Shown one piece after another: positions 10,849-20,654 of a DNA stretch of 64,000 nucleotides. The stretch is taken from the NCBI GenBank assembly GCA_036925085.1, contig JAUPFP010000035.1, positions 1,131,501 through 1,195,500 on the forward strand. Reading direction: 5' to 3'. The number at the start of each line of letters is the position of its first letter. Positions within the stretch are counted from its first letter, which is position 1. This stretch comes from Brachycybe producta (lineage: Eukaryota; Arthropoda; Diplopoda; Playtdesmida; Andrognathidae). The translations under genes and the position numbers were made by a program. The notes under the pieces are model-generated. The model was given only the letters and a program-made list of their open reading frames with translations. It did not search any database and was not told where the DNA came from.

Positions 10849-11514
10849 CTAGTTTAACAGGTGATTCTTTGTACTCGGGACAATGGAAAGAGTTGGGACT
10901 AGAATCCTAACTCCATGTAGATTTGCATACTTCATTTCTTCTTGGGTCAGGTGACGGACAGTAGGTGGGGCGGTAATGGCACTAGTAGCGGCAATTGCGG
11001 CTGCCTTCTCGACTTCCTGCTGTTGTTTCCAAGCTTCCATAATGTGCCTAACTGCAGAATTAGGAGCTCCGTTCTGACGCTCAGGGCAATCTTTGATCAA
11101 GTGTCCAGGTTTCTGACATACAAAACAATGTCGCGTATCTGGTCCTTGAAAATTCCTGTGCTGCCCATAATTCCATCCTTTATTTCCATGGTTCTGCCAC
11201 TGCTGCTGCTGCTGTTGCTGCGGATGCATTTGCTGATTCGGCTGCTGCTGCTGCTGTGGTCCTTGACCATAATTCTTTCGTTTCTTCTGACCGTTCTGCT
11301 GCGTTTGCGGTTGTTGGCCTCCCGTTTGCTGATTCGTATTCGTCTGAGGTTGCGTTCCTCGAGTTTGCGGAGTCTGTTGCGGCTGTTGGTTAGGCTGTTG
11401 ATTCTTGGGAGTACTCCTGCTCTTCATGGACAGTTGACCCATTGCGATCAAATCTTGCTCCATCCAATGCGCTCGCTCCATGTACTCTTCAGCTGTCATC
11501 GTGGTAATCCACAA
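10849..11514 (-). CDS. Nucleocapsid part of gag, element A
   Basis: Gln- and Asn-rich linker followed by one CCHC zinc knuckle (CFVCQKPGHLIKDC) at about residues 130-143, the RNA-binding signature of Gypsy nucleocapsid proteins. The polyQ/N tract (about residues 40-115) is low complexity. It lies directly between the capsid part and the protease region, as expected. The tail (VRHLTQEEMKYANLHG) is unassigned. Confidence 0.85.
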   Translation of the reverse strand: MWITTMTAEEYMERAHWMEQDLIAMGQLSMKSRSTPKNQQPNQQPQQTPQTRGTQPQTNTNQQTGGQQPQTQQNGQKKRKNYGQGPQQQQQPNQQMHPQQQQQQQWQNHGNKGWNYGQHRNFQGPDTRHCFVCQKPGHLIKDCPERQNGAPNSAVRHIMEAWKQQQEVEKAAAIAATSAITAPPTVRHLTQEEMKYANLHGVRILVPTLSIVPSTKNHLLN

Positions 11515-12176
11515 AGTTTTGCAGAGATTTCTTTGCGCATACCTCTACTCAGTTGAGATATTCGCAATTCATCTCCTCCATTTGGAGTAATTCGGTCACA
11601 CAACTCCATACACTTATACGCAAATTGATAGAAAGGCTCATCCTCACGTTGAACCAAACTCTGGAGTTGTTTTATCCATTGCCTTCCGTGGTTGGCTCTT
11701 CCGAATTTCTTTACAATGTGCGTTCTCATTTCGACCCATGTTGTGATTGGCTGTGTCTCCATTAACAAACTCAAAAATCTTAAGGCGTAACCATCCAGAC
11801 ATGAAGAGAAATAACTGCAGCGCTCGTTGTCAGACCATCGGTGTAGACGCGCTTTAGCTTCAAAATTCTCTAGATACTCGTGAATGTCTTCTAACCCACT
11901 AAATCTTTTAAAGCCTTGAAGAGGATGCCACGCGCCAGTCTGTTTCCATTGTCGGTCGCAAGGAGGAGCACGGGTCCATTCAGGTTCATTTAAGGGTACA
12001 GGAGTTACAGTTCGTTCAATTCTTTCTATTGGTCTCTGTGCATTTGTTTGGTTTGATGTGGTTGGCTCCGGTTCCAAATTCGGATGTCTCAAACTTGCTT
12101 CTGCTGCCATCGGTGTCGCAACACGAGGTGACGAACGATGTGCAGGCCCAAAACAATTCATCAAATTCTCAAACAA
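11496..12176 (-). CDS. Capsid part of gag, element A
   Basis: Gypsy-type capsid (retrotransposon gag family). The core runs from KRFSGLEDIHEYLENFEAKA through W-x-EMRTHIVKKFG to FYQFAYKCMELCDRITP and ELRISQLSRGM. The same layout is present in C (IRYDGREDITPFLRQFEAKA) and E (IQKFNGLTGFRPFLEEFEE), so the three gags are clearly related. It would form the virus-like particle. No such segment is present in D. Confidence 0.87.
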   Translation of the reverse strand: MFENLMNCFGPAHRSSPRVATPMAAEASLRHPNLEPEPTTSNQTNAQRPIERIERTVTPVPLNEPEWTRAPPCDRQWKQTGAWHPLQGFKRFSGLEDIHEYLENFEAKARLHRWSDNERCSYFSSCLDGYALRFLSLLMETQPITTWVEMRTHIVKKFGRANHGRQWIKQLQSLVQREDEPFYQFAYKCMELCDRITPNGGDELRISQLSRGMRKEISAKLCGLPR

Positions 12177-12250
12177 AAAGGCTTAGTATCCACAAGTCGG
12201 ATTCTCAGGACACAAAATTCTGATTGGTTAATATAAAGTTTGGGCCCAAA

Positions 12251-13125
12251 CTTACTTTACTGGACTGGCAACTCTCTATCTTCTCCATGTTAAAGCATTG
12301 AATGCATGGTCTTAGGCAAAAGTGATGCCATAGGCAAAAGTGATGCCATCTCCGTCTGGTGGCATTTTTTTACAGAAAATCCGAGCAAAAGTCTCGTTTT
12401 TTGCAATGCGGAAGACTTTGGGGGTGAATTATGTACTGTATGGCAAGCCATTATAGTTTTTCCACGTTTCACTGGATTTTCAGATTTTAATTTTATTCTG
12501 GGAATCCAGTAAAACGTGGATAAAAGAGTATAATGGCTTTCCATACGTACAGTCTGCTGTGAATTTTTGTAAATCTTAGTAAATCTCGTACATGATTTTT
12601 TTTTAATGTCGGCCCAGTTGTCGTTTCGTCTTCTAAGCAAAAAATGGTTGGAAAACGTTGTTCTTACCTTAGACTATTACGTACAGTAACAGTCTAAGGA
12701 CAGGCAGTTAGAAATCGGGACAAACAGAAGTTGGCTCCGCCCTTTTTATGACGACATGCAACGTCTAAGTGGTTTGTTGTGTGGTTCAACGTTGAAAAGG
12801 GCGGAGCATGTGACGTCAGACTACATAACCAACCAATTAGAAGTTGCGTTCGTCATAAAAAGGGCGGCGCCAACTTCTGCTAGTCCCGATTTCTAATTGC
12901 CTGTTAGTCTTAAGGTTCTTCATCGGCCATACTTTTTATACTAATATATATATAATATACACCCTATATAGCTACAAAATGAACTCGTCCAAAACTTGAC
13001 TTTTTCTTTAAAGTTCATATACCATAGTCCCGCTAGAGGGGCCGTTTTGAAAGCGAAGATGCAAATCTGTCAAGCACAAAATTTTGGAAGTTGCCAGTCT
13101 AGTAAAGTAATAGTCTGAGGTTTAT
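12251..13125 (-). repeat. Interspersed DNA repeat, copy 2, with terminal inverted repeats
   Basis: Bounded on the right by AGTTGCCAGTCTAGTAAAGT followed by AATAGTCTGAGG (about 13092-13125). On the left is the inverted counterpart TTTACTGGACTGGCAACT (about 12255-12272), which lacks the outermost bases. The left half matches copy 1 (1-518) in inverse orientation. An internal palindrome-like CCTTAGACTATTAC...GTAACAGTCTAAGG at 12667-12699 is the insertion point of the MITE at 12700. No coding capacity. Superfamily not assigned. Confidence 0.55.
12700..12904. mobile_element. MITE, ACAGGCAGTTAG family, copy 1
   Basis: Terminal inverted repeats ACAGGCAGTTAGAAATCGGG and its complement (CCCGATTTCTAATTGCCTGT) bound a 205-bp element. 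Subterminal inverted GC-rich blocks (AGAAGTTGG...GCCGCCC) follow. The flanks AGTCTAAGG and AGTCTTAAGG resemble a 9-base target duplication with one indel. A second copy lies at 46077-46244. Nine-base duplications fit Mutator-like elements, but no transposase is visible. Confidence 0.7.
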
Positions 13126-13229
13126 CCACACTATTTCAGACTAGCAGCATTATCAGAGACACGCACACTTCCTTTTCCAGCTTCATTACAGCTATATTGC
13201 ATATCTTTTTAATTCTCGTTGCTAGTGAT

Positions 13230-13357
13230 ACAGGCAAGGGTGCCCAGCAGTAAAAGTTTGTTGGCCCCGCCCTTTTATGACAAACCAATTTTAAATTGAT
13301 GCCACCCATAAAAGGGCGGGGCCAACAAAATTTTTACTGCTGGACACACTTGCCTGT
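13230..13357. mobile_element. MITE with long inverted repeats and exact 9-bp duplication
   Basis: A 128-bp element starting ACAGGCAAG and ending CTTGCCTGT, with inverted repeats of about 45 bases and a short AT-rich loop. It is flanked by GCTAGTGAT on both sides (13221-13229 and 13358-13366), an exact 9-base duplication. The ACAGGCA terminus is shared with the other two MITEs in this window. It could be a Mutator-like MITE, by duplication length only. Confidence 0.85.
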
Positions 13358-13366
13358 GCTAGTGAT

Positions 13367-13690
13367 GGGCTATAACCAAGGTCTGAAAAATTCTGGAACA
13401 TAAAATCGCCAAATTCGAGGTTTAAAATACACAAAAATCTGGAAAAAAAACTATTGTTTTCAGAAAAAAAAAAAAAAATTAAATAAAATCGTACTTTTCA
13501 ATATTTGTCTATATGTTCATTAAGAAAACTTTACTAACTTCACATACAAAGACTTGTTTATTTTCTAAATTGTATTTCACCTTTTCTAATATTTTATTTA
13601 GTCTGAGGTTATTGATTTGGGTGCATCAAATATGCTGATGCAGTGAAAAATTTGACAATAAAAAAATACAGAATTTTAACATCAACATCA
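13367..13690. other. AT-rich interval, nothing recognised
   Basis: AT-rich single-copy-looking DNA with an A-run (13460-13480) and a TC-poor stretch before element B. No gene or repeat seen. Confidence 0.35.
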
Positions 13691-13887
13691 ACATCTAACA
13701 TCAACACAGCCACTCAAACAACGATACCATCTTTATTAAACATAGGTAAACCATCATTACTCAGTGTATAAGAGTACGAGGGTCCCGGTTACCGACAAAA
13801 AGACTGCGATCTACAGCGAGATCAACAGCTGAACCTACAGAACACCGACTTACATTGATCACCACGTACTGCACGAGCATTAACATA

Positions 13888-15617
13888 ATGGGTGCTCACC
13901 CACGACTAACTGGGGCTGCTCGGAGGGCTCTTCTGCCCACCAGGGGTGGCACGTATCCATCAGCATTATGGAGGGCCCATGCAGCATCACAGACATACGG
14001 TACACAATACGCCGCATCATCACATGTGGCTGTCCCACTCGGACCCACCATGGATCCAGTCATTCAACCTGGGACCTGGTGGGTGCCACAAGGTGGCGGC
14101 ACCCAAAGTAATGATGTGCATCAACTGTCTACGTGGTGCACGGCTCGGTCCACAGACAATAGTACATTACGGCGCCTAATGTCATCCGCATACTACTCCA
14201 GATACCAACAGGAGCGACCTCCGCTACTACCAGATCCACTGCCCACACAGTCGTGTGATGGTTGTAAATTCAACACCATCATGCATCAACTTAATGGATT
14301 GAAAATACAGATTACTCACATGATGATTATTCATAATGGCACCCAACCGCCGAATGCGCCACCACTACCGACTACATGTACTACAACACCACAATATTAC
14401 AGATATCGTCGCAGACCAGACAACTCTTTGCCGTACGCTGTCGGTCACCGAGAGCTGTACGAGTCTTGCTACGATTCGTACAATAGACGACATGCACCAG
14501 GTTCATACCCTATACCTGAAGAGTGCGCGTACTATGTACCGCGCTATACAAACTATGAGTGTACAGAACATCAATACGCGTACCCGACTTACGATCTCAC
14601 AGGGAAGGCCTCCGATACAGACCACAGTAGTGTGGCCACCGTACCAACACGCCTCCTGAGACAAACGATTATGACAGAGCACCGGCCAGCATGAAAAATA
14701 ATGATGGTCAACCAAATCCCGGAATTAACTTGGGGAATGGACGACCTAACTACCTGGCATGGTACCCTTAAGGTCATTAATCTCGCCACTGCCGCTTTGG
14801 GTTGCACCGCCAATGAGATGGTCGCCATCTTAGCTCCAGGTGGTGGGACTTCACTCCAAGGGCGCCCTTGCTGCCGCCAGATGCTGAAGGACCTATACCG
14901 ACAATTGAATACTTGTATGCCTCAAAAGATCAGAGATCATAGTGTCAGTGATGATAGTCCAAAAATCACTGTCACTATCAATGGCAAAAAGGTCCGCATG
15001 CTCGTAGACACCGGAGCCCATGGCAGTGTAATATCTGAGACACTTGCAAAGCGGCTCCAACTCAACATCAAGCCTATGGCTCACCCTCCGAGAATCAAGG
15101 GAGTTGGAGGAAACACTATCGCCGTGGCAGGGCAAGTCTCCGCTACTGTGGAGATTGAAGAACAATCTGCCACGGGCCGCTTGCTGGTTATTATTGGCCC
15201 ACCCGATGCCATTTTAGGCCGAGACCTGGGTAGGGCACTGAAGCTCATTGTGTCTATGCAAACCAATAAAGTTTATTTGGAGGACGACCTCTTTGAATCA
15301 GCACTCCGAAGGCAGAGTATTCAGGCGAATGTCGAGAGTGCGCTGGAAGAAATCACACCAGCCACTCTTGGTTAGACGGACACCACTCCTGTTGAAGTCA
15401 AGCTTATACAGCAACCGGACGAATATTTAGTAGTCAAAGGGCTAATGCAACTCACTGGCCATGGGACAACGCTAGTGGAGGTGGAGGCCTCTAGGATCCT
15501 CACGGACCAAGATCTTTTCGTGGTCTCTCCCGACGAGAAGCTACGAGCCTCGAGGGGGGTCTGGGTGGCCCCCGGCATTATGCAAGGCCGTAAAAGCAAC
15601 AGCTTCCTAGTCGAGGT
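13888..15617 (+). pseudogene. Element B, N-terminal region and protease (fossil)
   Basis: Matches the first part of the D polyprotein: a Tyr/Pro/Thr-rich segment without zinc knuckle or capsid features, then an aspartic protease around 15000 (LVDTGAHGSVIS) and the second loop AILGRDLGRAL near 15215. The broken region is recognised by its similarity to D. It continues in the part of B right of element C. Confidence 0.85.
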
Positions 15618-16459
15618 TGTAACGACCCGACTTGGGTCCGTTGCAACACCCCGGCAAAACTTCCCTGTCTTACCGGATCCTGACCTCCTTGGGGCTGAGG
15701 TCGAAGCGCTGGCTGCCCGCTCCTGTCTGTCCATGCCCTGGGTGGCACCGGTCGGAGGTCCCACACGCCGCACGTCGCCAGACGAAAGACCGACGAACCC
15801 GACGCGAGAATCCATGGTGAACCACCGGTGGATCTCACCGTGGACACCGACGCGAAGCACCGGCCGAAAACGACGGATGAAGGACGGTGATGATTCCGGT
15901 GTCCCCCCACCGGAAACCCCCACCCTCCCCGCGGATACTTCCCCAGATTGCAGAAATAAAGTACACGGACACCAGTGTGTTGAGTGAAAATAAAGGATGA
16001 TTTATTCACAGAATAAATTAGCAAAAAACACTCACTCAATAAATAGATGCAGTAATCTGCTGGTTAATCCAACCAGCAGACAAACAAGGTGGTAAACACC
16101 CAAACAAAGAGATGACTCCTTTTGGAGATGCAATAATATATCTCCTGGCTAATCCAGCCAGGAGCTAAGGTGTAACACACCTGAACACCACAAAAGATCA
16201 TGATGAATGGTGGCCATCTTGGCCACCTGTTGAAAGAAGAGCACCAACAATCACATGCACAAGCATGAAGGGTCTAACACACACTGCCCATAATATAATG
16301 GCCGCCGCCATTATATACCCCCAGGCTGCTCCACCTGGGGGAGGACAGTGACCCTTGCTGGCCATTTTGTCGTCTGCCTGGCAGCTAATTAGCCAGCCTA
16401 GCAGACGACACAGGAGATTTAGTTCTGCTCCACATAGAGAGCAGAACTAGGTTTTCACA
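15618..16459 (-). repeat. 3' LTR of element C
   Basis: In element sense it begins TGTGAAAACC and ends GGGTCGTTACA. It pairs with 26916-27756. It contains a purine-rich tract outside its right border, two perfect stem-loops with the loop GGATT (about 16055-16080 and 16140-16165), an outer stem GTCGTCTGC/GCAGACGAC near 16370-16410, and a TTCTGCTC/GAGCAGAA stem near 16425-16447. Confidence 0.93.
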
Positions 16460-16539
16460 ATCCTCTCAACTTCCCTGATCCGCCCCGGGATCAGGTCAGT
16501 CGAGCCAGCAAGGATTGCTCCTGTGACCCCCACTCAGCT

Positions 16540-19371
16540 TCAGGCTGAATTCATCGGCGGTGGAACCACCGGAGTGCCCAACCACTCCGATATCCACCGA
16601 CGTGCCCACCACAGGCACATCCGGGTGTTCTGCCACCCGTGTCCAATATCGAACTCAGTCCCTCTGAGCCTTGCCTCCTCCTGCCGTCGAAACACCTCGA
16701 TGGCTAGAGTGGCAAGCTGCGGACCCCTACGTAGGGTCCGACTCGTCAGAAGATCTACGAGGGCGGCTGCGGGATCAGACTCGCTCCCTCGTAGCGGTTG
16801 GACAACAAATTCTCCAACCATATCTTCCAAGTCGCATCCAAGAAGACGCTGGACGTATGGTGCCGTGAGCTGGACTAGACGAACTAATCCAGCTCCTGTC
16901 CCCATCACATCCAAAAATGCAAAACGTCTCCTAATCGGGTTGACGACCAACAACACCGGAAAGTCTCCACCACCAAAAGCAAGCACATACCGCATGCTAA
17001 CTGATGGCAACGACAACAACCATGGTACCGGGAGTGGCTCTCCCAAACGGTAATAACCAAGGTACTGGAACCCCTCCATTCCCAGCTGGTCCTGCCACAG
17101 ACCAAGTCGGTTATTCAGAAAGACCTCTCTTTCTGAATACGGAGGACTGGCTCCAGAGTGTCGTCCCTTGCCCACAGGCTGTGGAGACCTGGCTTCCTCT
17201 TCCGGTCCTAGGGTCCCAAAGACCCCCTTGTCAGGACTCGGAGAGAAGGGTGTCCTTCCAATGGAAGGCACGGGACCACGTTTGGCAGGAACACTAACTT
17301 TCCCCAACGGGCTGCCCCCGCATCTAGGTGAATGCGAGCTGACCCGGTGGAGAGTTCCCACCGACCGAACCTGCGGGTTCGGTACCGTGACCACCTTCGG
17401 GGAGGATGGAGGTATACCGAGAACAATGTCTCGCATTGACCTGCCATCCGTCCGTGCCGTCATTGCCTGACGGGTATGGTACGGCTGGTTCCCGGCCGAC
17501 ACGGTCGCACTGTGTCGGGACTCCTCCTCATCCGTCCCAACTCTTCTGGCAGTCGTCCCCAGGAACTCCTGACCAGAAGGTCCTGGACCTCCCTTCTTCC
17601 CAAACCTGGACTTTCTCTTGTCCACCTTCTGTTTCTTCTTTTGGGGAGAAGGTTTATCGTGCTTTGAGCCGGACACACCTAAGCTCAAAGACTCACCGGG
17701 CCTGTCAGACTTAGGAGGGTGGTTAACCCCCTTCGAGTGACTGGACTTCCCAACCGAAGCCTTTCCAGCCGAAGCTGTACTCGCCTCCGAGTTGACTCCC
17801 GTAGCCGACTTGACAATTGAGGACGGTCGTGCCGCCACGACAGGTCCTCTCTCATCCCGGGAAACCTTTACTTTTCCCAGTGCAAGGGTCGGCTGACCCT
17901 CGCCACCAACAGTTTTAGCTCCGACACCTTGGGTAGGGGCCTTAGGAGCCTGCATCGCCCCCCTCTGGGCAATGCACTGTTGGCCAGCGGCGGTTGAGGC
18001 CCTCGCAACAAGTGCGACACCCCGTCTGACAGGAGGTTCCCCTGTAACGAGCAGATTCCGAACTTCAGTTCCCCGCAAGGGCGGAAACTGAGAGGTTCGG
18101 GGCTCGAACTCCTGACGGCGTTCAACCTGCTTAGCTCTCTTTATCCGAGCTTCGCACTTTGCCACTTGAGCCATGTAGTACCGCGCACGGTCCTCATAGC
18201 TCCACTTGCCTGCAGGGAAGCCGGCTGGACCTCCACGTGAGGTCTTGGCCTTTTTCCCTGCCGGATGACTGACCACTGGTGGGGTGAAAGGGCGGGAACA
18301 TTTCTGTCCCTGACCACCACCACCACTCACTGGAGTGCTCTTCCTAGGAATGGATACTGAAGGCTGGTTGGCCTTTTTCTCCATTCTTCGGTCCCTCTTG
18401 GGAGTCCCAGACTGCCTACCCGAAGAACCAGCCACTGCTGCGGGCGAACCCACGGCAGGAGGTTGGTCTTCAGGCCGGGCAACCCCTGGGGCTCCCTCAG
18501 GATGAGCATGGGCCTCAGCTAGAAGGCCTACTGCCGGCATAAGCAATGCCATGGCAGCTTCCCTCCTCTGGAGCTGAGCCTCTCTCTCAGTAAGAGCCCT
18601 CATCCGTGCAGCGTACCTAGCAGCACCGGACTTCTTTTTGGATTTCGATCCGTCCTTACGGCACTGCTTGGTAGGGAACTCCCCGACGTAGGATCGTTTC
18701 CCATCCGCCATCAGAAAATTTTCCGACGGCGTCTGGTACTTCCGACTTTTGTCTACCCGATCAAGTCGGTCCTCTTCAGTTTTCCCCAACGGGACAACGT
18801 CTAGAGGACTCCCTTGAATGGTGGGAGTACCCTCCCGGGATCCGGTCATCGACCGTTTACCCGGGGAGGCCTTTCCTCTCCCTTCAGACTCCAAAGAGTC
18901 CTCTGAAGAGAGGATACACTGGCCTCTCCACTGCCTGGTGATGTGCACCACGGAAACCTCCGTTGTGTCCATCCCAGCTTCCAGACTTTCCTCAGCCAGG
19001 CTAGCCAATTCTAGCCGGCTTCGGCTTGCCGGAGCTACCAGTTTTCTACTGGCAACCAGCGATCCTGCATCTTTCCGTTTCCTCCGGTGAAACAAACGTT
19101 TCAGGAGCCAACTAGCAGCAAACGACCGTCCCTGTTTACTTTTTAAAACGGGATGGCGCTTCGCCGCTAATCTCGCCAGAGGAGCAGCTTCCATTGAGAT
19201 CCCACCATCATCTGCCTTTCTAGGGGCAGCTACACGGTACGAATCTCCAGGAAAAGATGCAGGAGAGAGATCACGGTCGGAAATTTCATCTACAGACTTA
19301 GCACCAAGTCTGCAGCTGGACATTACGGATTTCTCCACCCAGTTTTCCCCGGGCGACCGCCATCTGTCCAT
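16540..19371 (-). CDS. Extra 3' ORF of Gypsy element C (943 aa), LNN-box domain
   Basis: Uninterrupted ATG-started frame of 943 codons placed between integrase and the 3' LTR, the longest extra ORF here. The first 740 residues are Lys/Arg/Ser/Gly/Pro-rich and probably disordered. They include basic clusters (KRLFHRRKRKD, KKKQKVDKRKSRFGKK) that could bind nucleic acid or act in nuclear import, and a short coiled-coil-like run (RMRALTEREAQLQRREAAMA). From about residue 750: FLNN-x4-WQ, FQYLGYYRL, RYVLAFGG, a hydrophobic strand pair, and a Trp-rich end (CLWWARRWISEW). The same order is found in the extra ORFs of A, D and E. No signal peptide or membrane helix, so not an envelope. Function unknown. 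Confidence 0.8.
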   Translation of the reverse strand: MDRWRSPGENWVEKSVMSSCRLGAKSVDEISDRDLSPASFPGDSYRVAAPRKADDGGISMEAAPLARLAAKRHPVLKSKQGRSFAASWLLKRLFHRRKRKDAGSLVASRKLVAPASRSRLELASLAEESLEAGMDTTEVSVVHITRQWRGQCILSSEDSLESEGRGKASPGKRSMTGSREGTPTIQGSPLDVVPLGKTEEDRLDRVDKSRKYQTPSENFLMADGKRSYVGEFPTKQCRKDGSKSKKKSGAARYAARMRALTEREAQLQRREAAMALLMPAVGLLAEAHAHPEGAPGVARPEDQPPAVGSPAAVAGSSGRQSGTPKRDRRMEKKANQPSVSIPRKSTPVSGGGGQGQKCSRPFTPPVVSHPAGKKAKTSRGGPAGFPAGKWSYEDRARYYMAQVAKCEARIKRAKQVERRQEFEPRTSQFPPLRGTEVRNLLVTGEPPVRRGVALVARASTAAGQQCIAQRGAMQAPKAPTQGVGAKTVGGEGQPTLALGKVKVSRDERGPVVAARPSSIVKSATGVNSEASTASAGKASVGKSSHSKGVNHPPKSDRPGESLSLGVSGSKHDKPSPQKKKQKVDKRKSRFGKKGGPGPSGQEFLGTTARRVGTDEEESRHSATVSAGNQPYHTRQAMTARTDGRSMRDIVLGIPPSSPKVVTVPNPQVRSVGTLHRVSSHSPRCGGSPLGKVSVPAKRGPVPSIGRTPFSPSPDKGVFGTLGPEEEARSPQPVGKGRHSGASPPYSEREVFLNNRLGLWQDQLGMEGFQYLGYYRLGEPLPVPWLLSLPSVSMRYVLAFGGGDFPVLLVVNPIRRRFAFLDVMGTGAGLVRLVQLTAPYVQRLLGCDLEDMVGEFVVQPLRGSESDPAAALVDLLTSRTLRRGPQLATLAIEVFRRQEEARLRGTEFDIGHGWQNTRMCLWWARRWISEWLGTPVVPPPMNSA

Positions 19372-19569
19372 GACAGACAGGCGGTGTCCCGTCCAGGGGT
19401 CTCTGGGTGCCCAGTTTTTGTTCTTCCGAACCAGGCCATCATCTCACTCCAGGGATCGGCCTGCTCTCTCCCACCAGGGCAGGGACTCATAGAGTCCCTG
19501 ACGGGTCCTGGCACTCTCTGGTGGCCCAGAGGAAGCTTGCATCACCTCAAAAGCCTTCGGTTTCCTCGG

Positions 19570-20654
19570 TCAGAGGTTATACCGTGGCTGAGGTGCTTCC
19601 TCTGCCTCAGAGTCGGTGGACTCACTAGCCAAGCCAGGCCGACTGGACGGTCCCGGAGGAACATCATCGTCCTCCACCGTCCTATCATCCTGGGACTCAG
19701 CATCACTGGTCCCACTGGAGTTCGATGAGGTGTCAGAGCCACCTAGGCCATCTTCCTCACGAACTCCACATGTGGGAACGTACGGCTTCAGGTTATCAAC
19801 ATGAAACCGGTCCCGCACCTTCCGACCATACCCATCTACGAACTCTATTTCGTAGACTAGGTCGGAAACCTGCCGGACCACGGTACCCAGTTCAGCCTTG
19901 TACGCGAAGTTCCACTTCTTGGCTTGGCAGAGTTTCCCAGCCATATCCCTCATCCAAACCTTCATACCAGGTTGGTACAGGGGTGGCTGCACCCGGCCAG
20001 CGTCATACCGGCTCTTCTGCCTTGCCTGAGCGGCCGCCAAATTTTGACGAGCACGCTCCTCCACGGCTTGCTGGTCAGGCAAGTCGCGGATCGGACCGTC
20101 AGGAAGGAGATTATCAATCTCCAACCTAGGTTCGCGGCCAAACAACAATTGGTACGGAGACACTTCCGTGCTCTCCTGCACCGCAGTGTTGTAGGCCCAC
20201 ACGGCGGGCCGTAACTTCTCAAACCAATCACGTTGGTCCTTGAGGGGATCAAGGTAACGCTTTATGTACGTTCCGTAAGCCCATTCGCTTGCGGATGGTA
20301 CGCCGTCATGTGGTGCTGCGCTATATTATAGCGCTCCCTGAACTTTCGCAAAAGCTTGCTACAGAACTGGGGTCCACGATCCGAGATGAGAGTTGTCGGT
20401 GTGCCATACACCAACAAGATCTCATCTTTCAGGAACTTGACAACACAAGCGGCCGTAGCCCTTCGTACTGCCTTCGCCACGCCGTACCGAGTGAAGTAGT
20501 CCACCATGATCAAAACATAGGTGACTCCACCCACGGACGCAGGAAACGCCCAACAAAGTCCATTCCCCAGGCATGAACTGGGTACTCTGGAACTATCGGT
20601 TGCAAGAATCCTTGAGCTCTTGCGAACTGTCATACTCTCTGACACACCAAGCAT
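19570..20654 (-). CDS. Integrase region of element C (fossil)
   Basis: Core landmarks: YFTRYGVAKAVRRATA, SDRGPQFCSKLL and HPQANGLTER. The C-terminal part reads VSPYQLLFGREPRLEIDN and then VSDLVYEIEFVDGYGRKV, closely parallel to A. The tail beyond about residue 130 of that part is acidic and Ser-rich. The region contains breaks. Confidence 0.85.

Larger units (their letters stand above)
962..12250 (-). mobile_element. Ty3/Gypsy LTR retrotransposon A (fossil, one LTR seen)
   Basis: On the minus strand the order is capsid, zinc knuckle, protease, RT-RNase H, integrase, an extra ORF, a long 3' untranslated part, then the 3' LTR. This is Gypsy order (integrase after RNase H). The 5' LTR is not seen. 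The right end runs into the DNA repeat starting near 12251, so the element is truncated at its 5' side. The reading frames are largely preserved with only a few interruptions, some of which may be frame changes that Gypsy families normally use between gag, protease and RT. It is therefore moderately old but not ancient. RT, RNase H and integrase motifs make the family call secure; the clade within Gypsy is not decided. Confidence 0.9.

Noticed and set aside
10942-11556. 204-codon Leu-rich plus-strand ORF
   Set aside because: Antisense of the Gln-rich nucleocapsid linker of A; the Leu runs come from CTG/CAG-rich DNA.
13-12640. Similar predicted proteins at 13-375 and 12290-12640
   Set aside because: They are the two copies of one non-coding DNA repeat read in matching orientation; no start, domain or codon bias supports coding.
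16523-17714. Plus-strand ORFs opposite the extra ORF of C
   Set aside because: Shadows of a GC-rich minus-strand coding frame.
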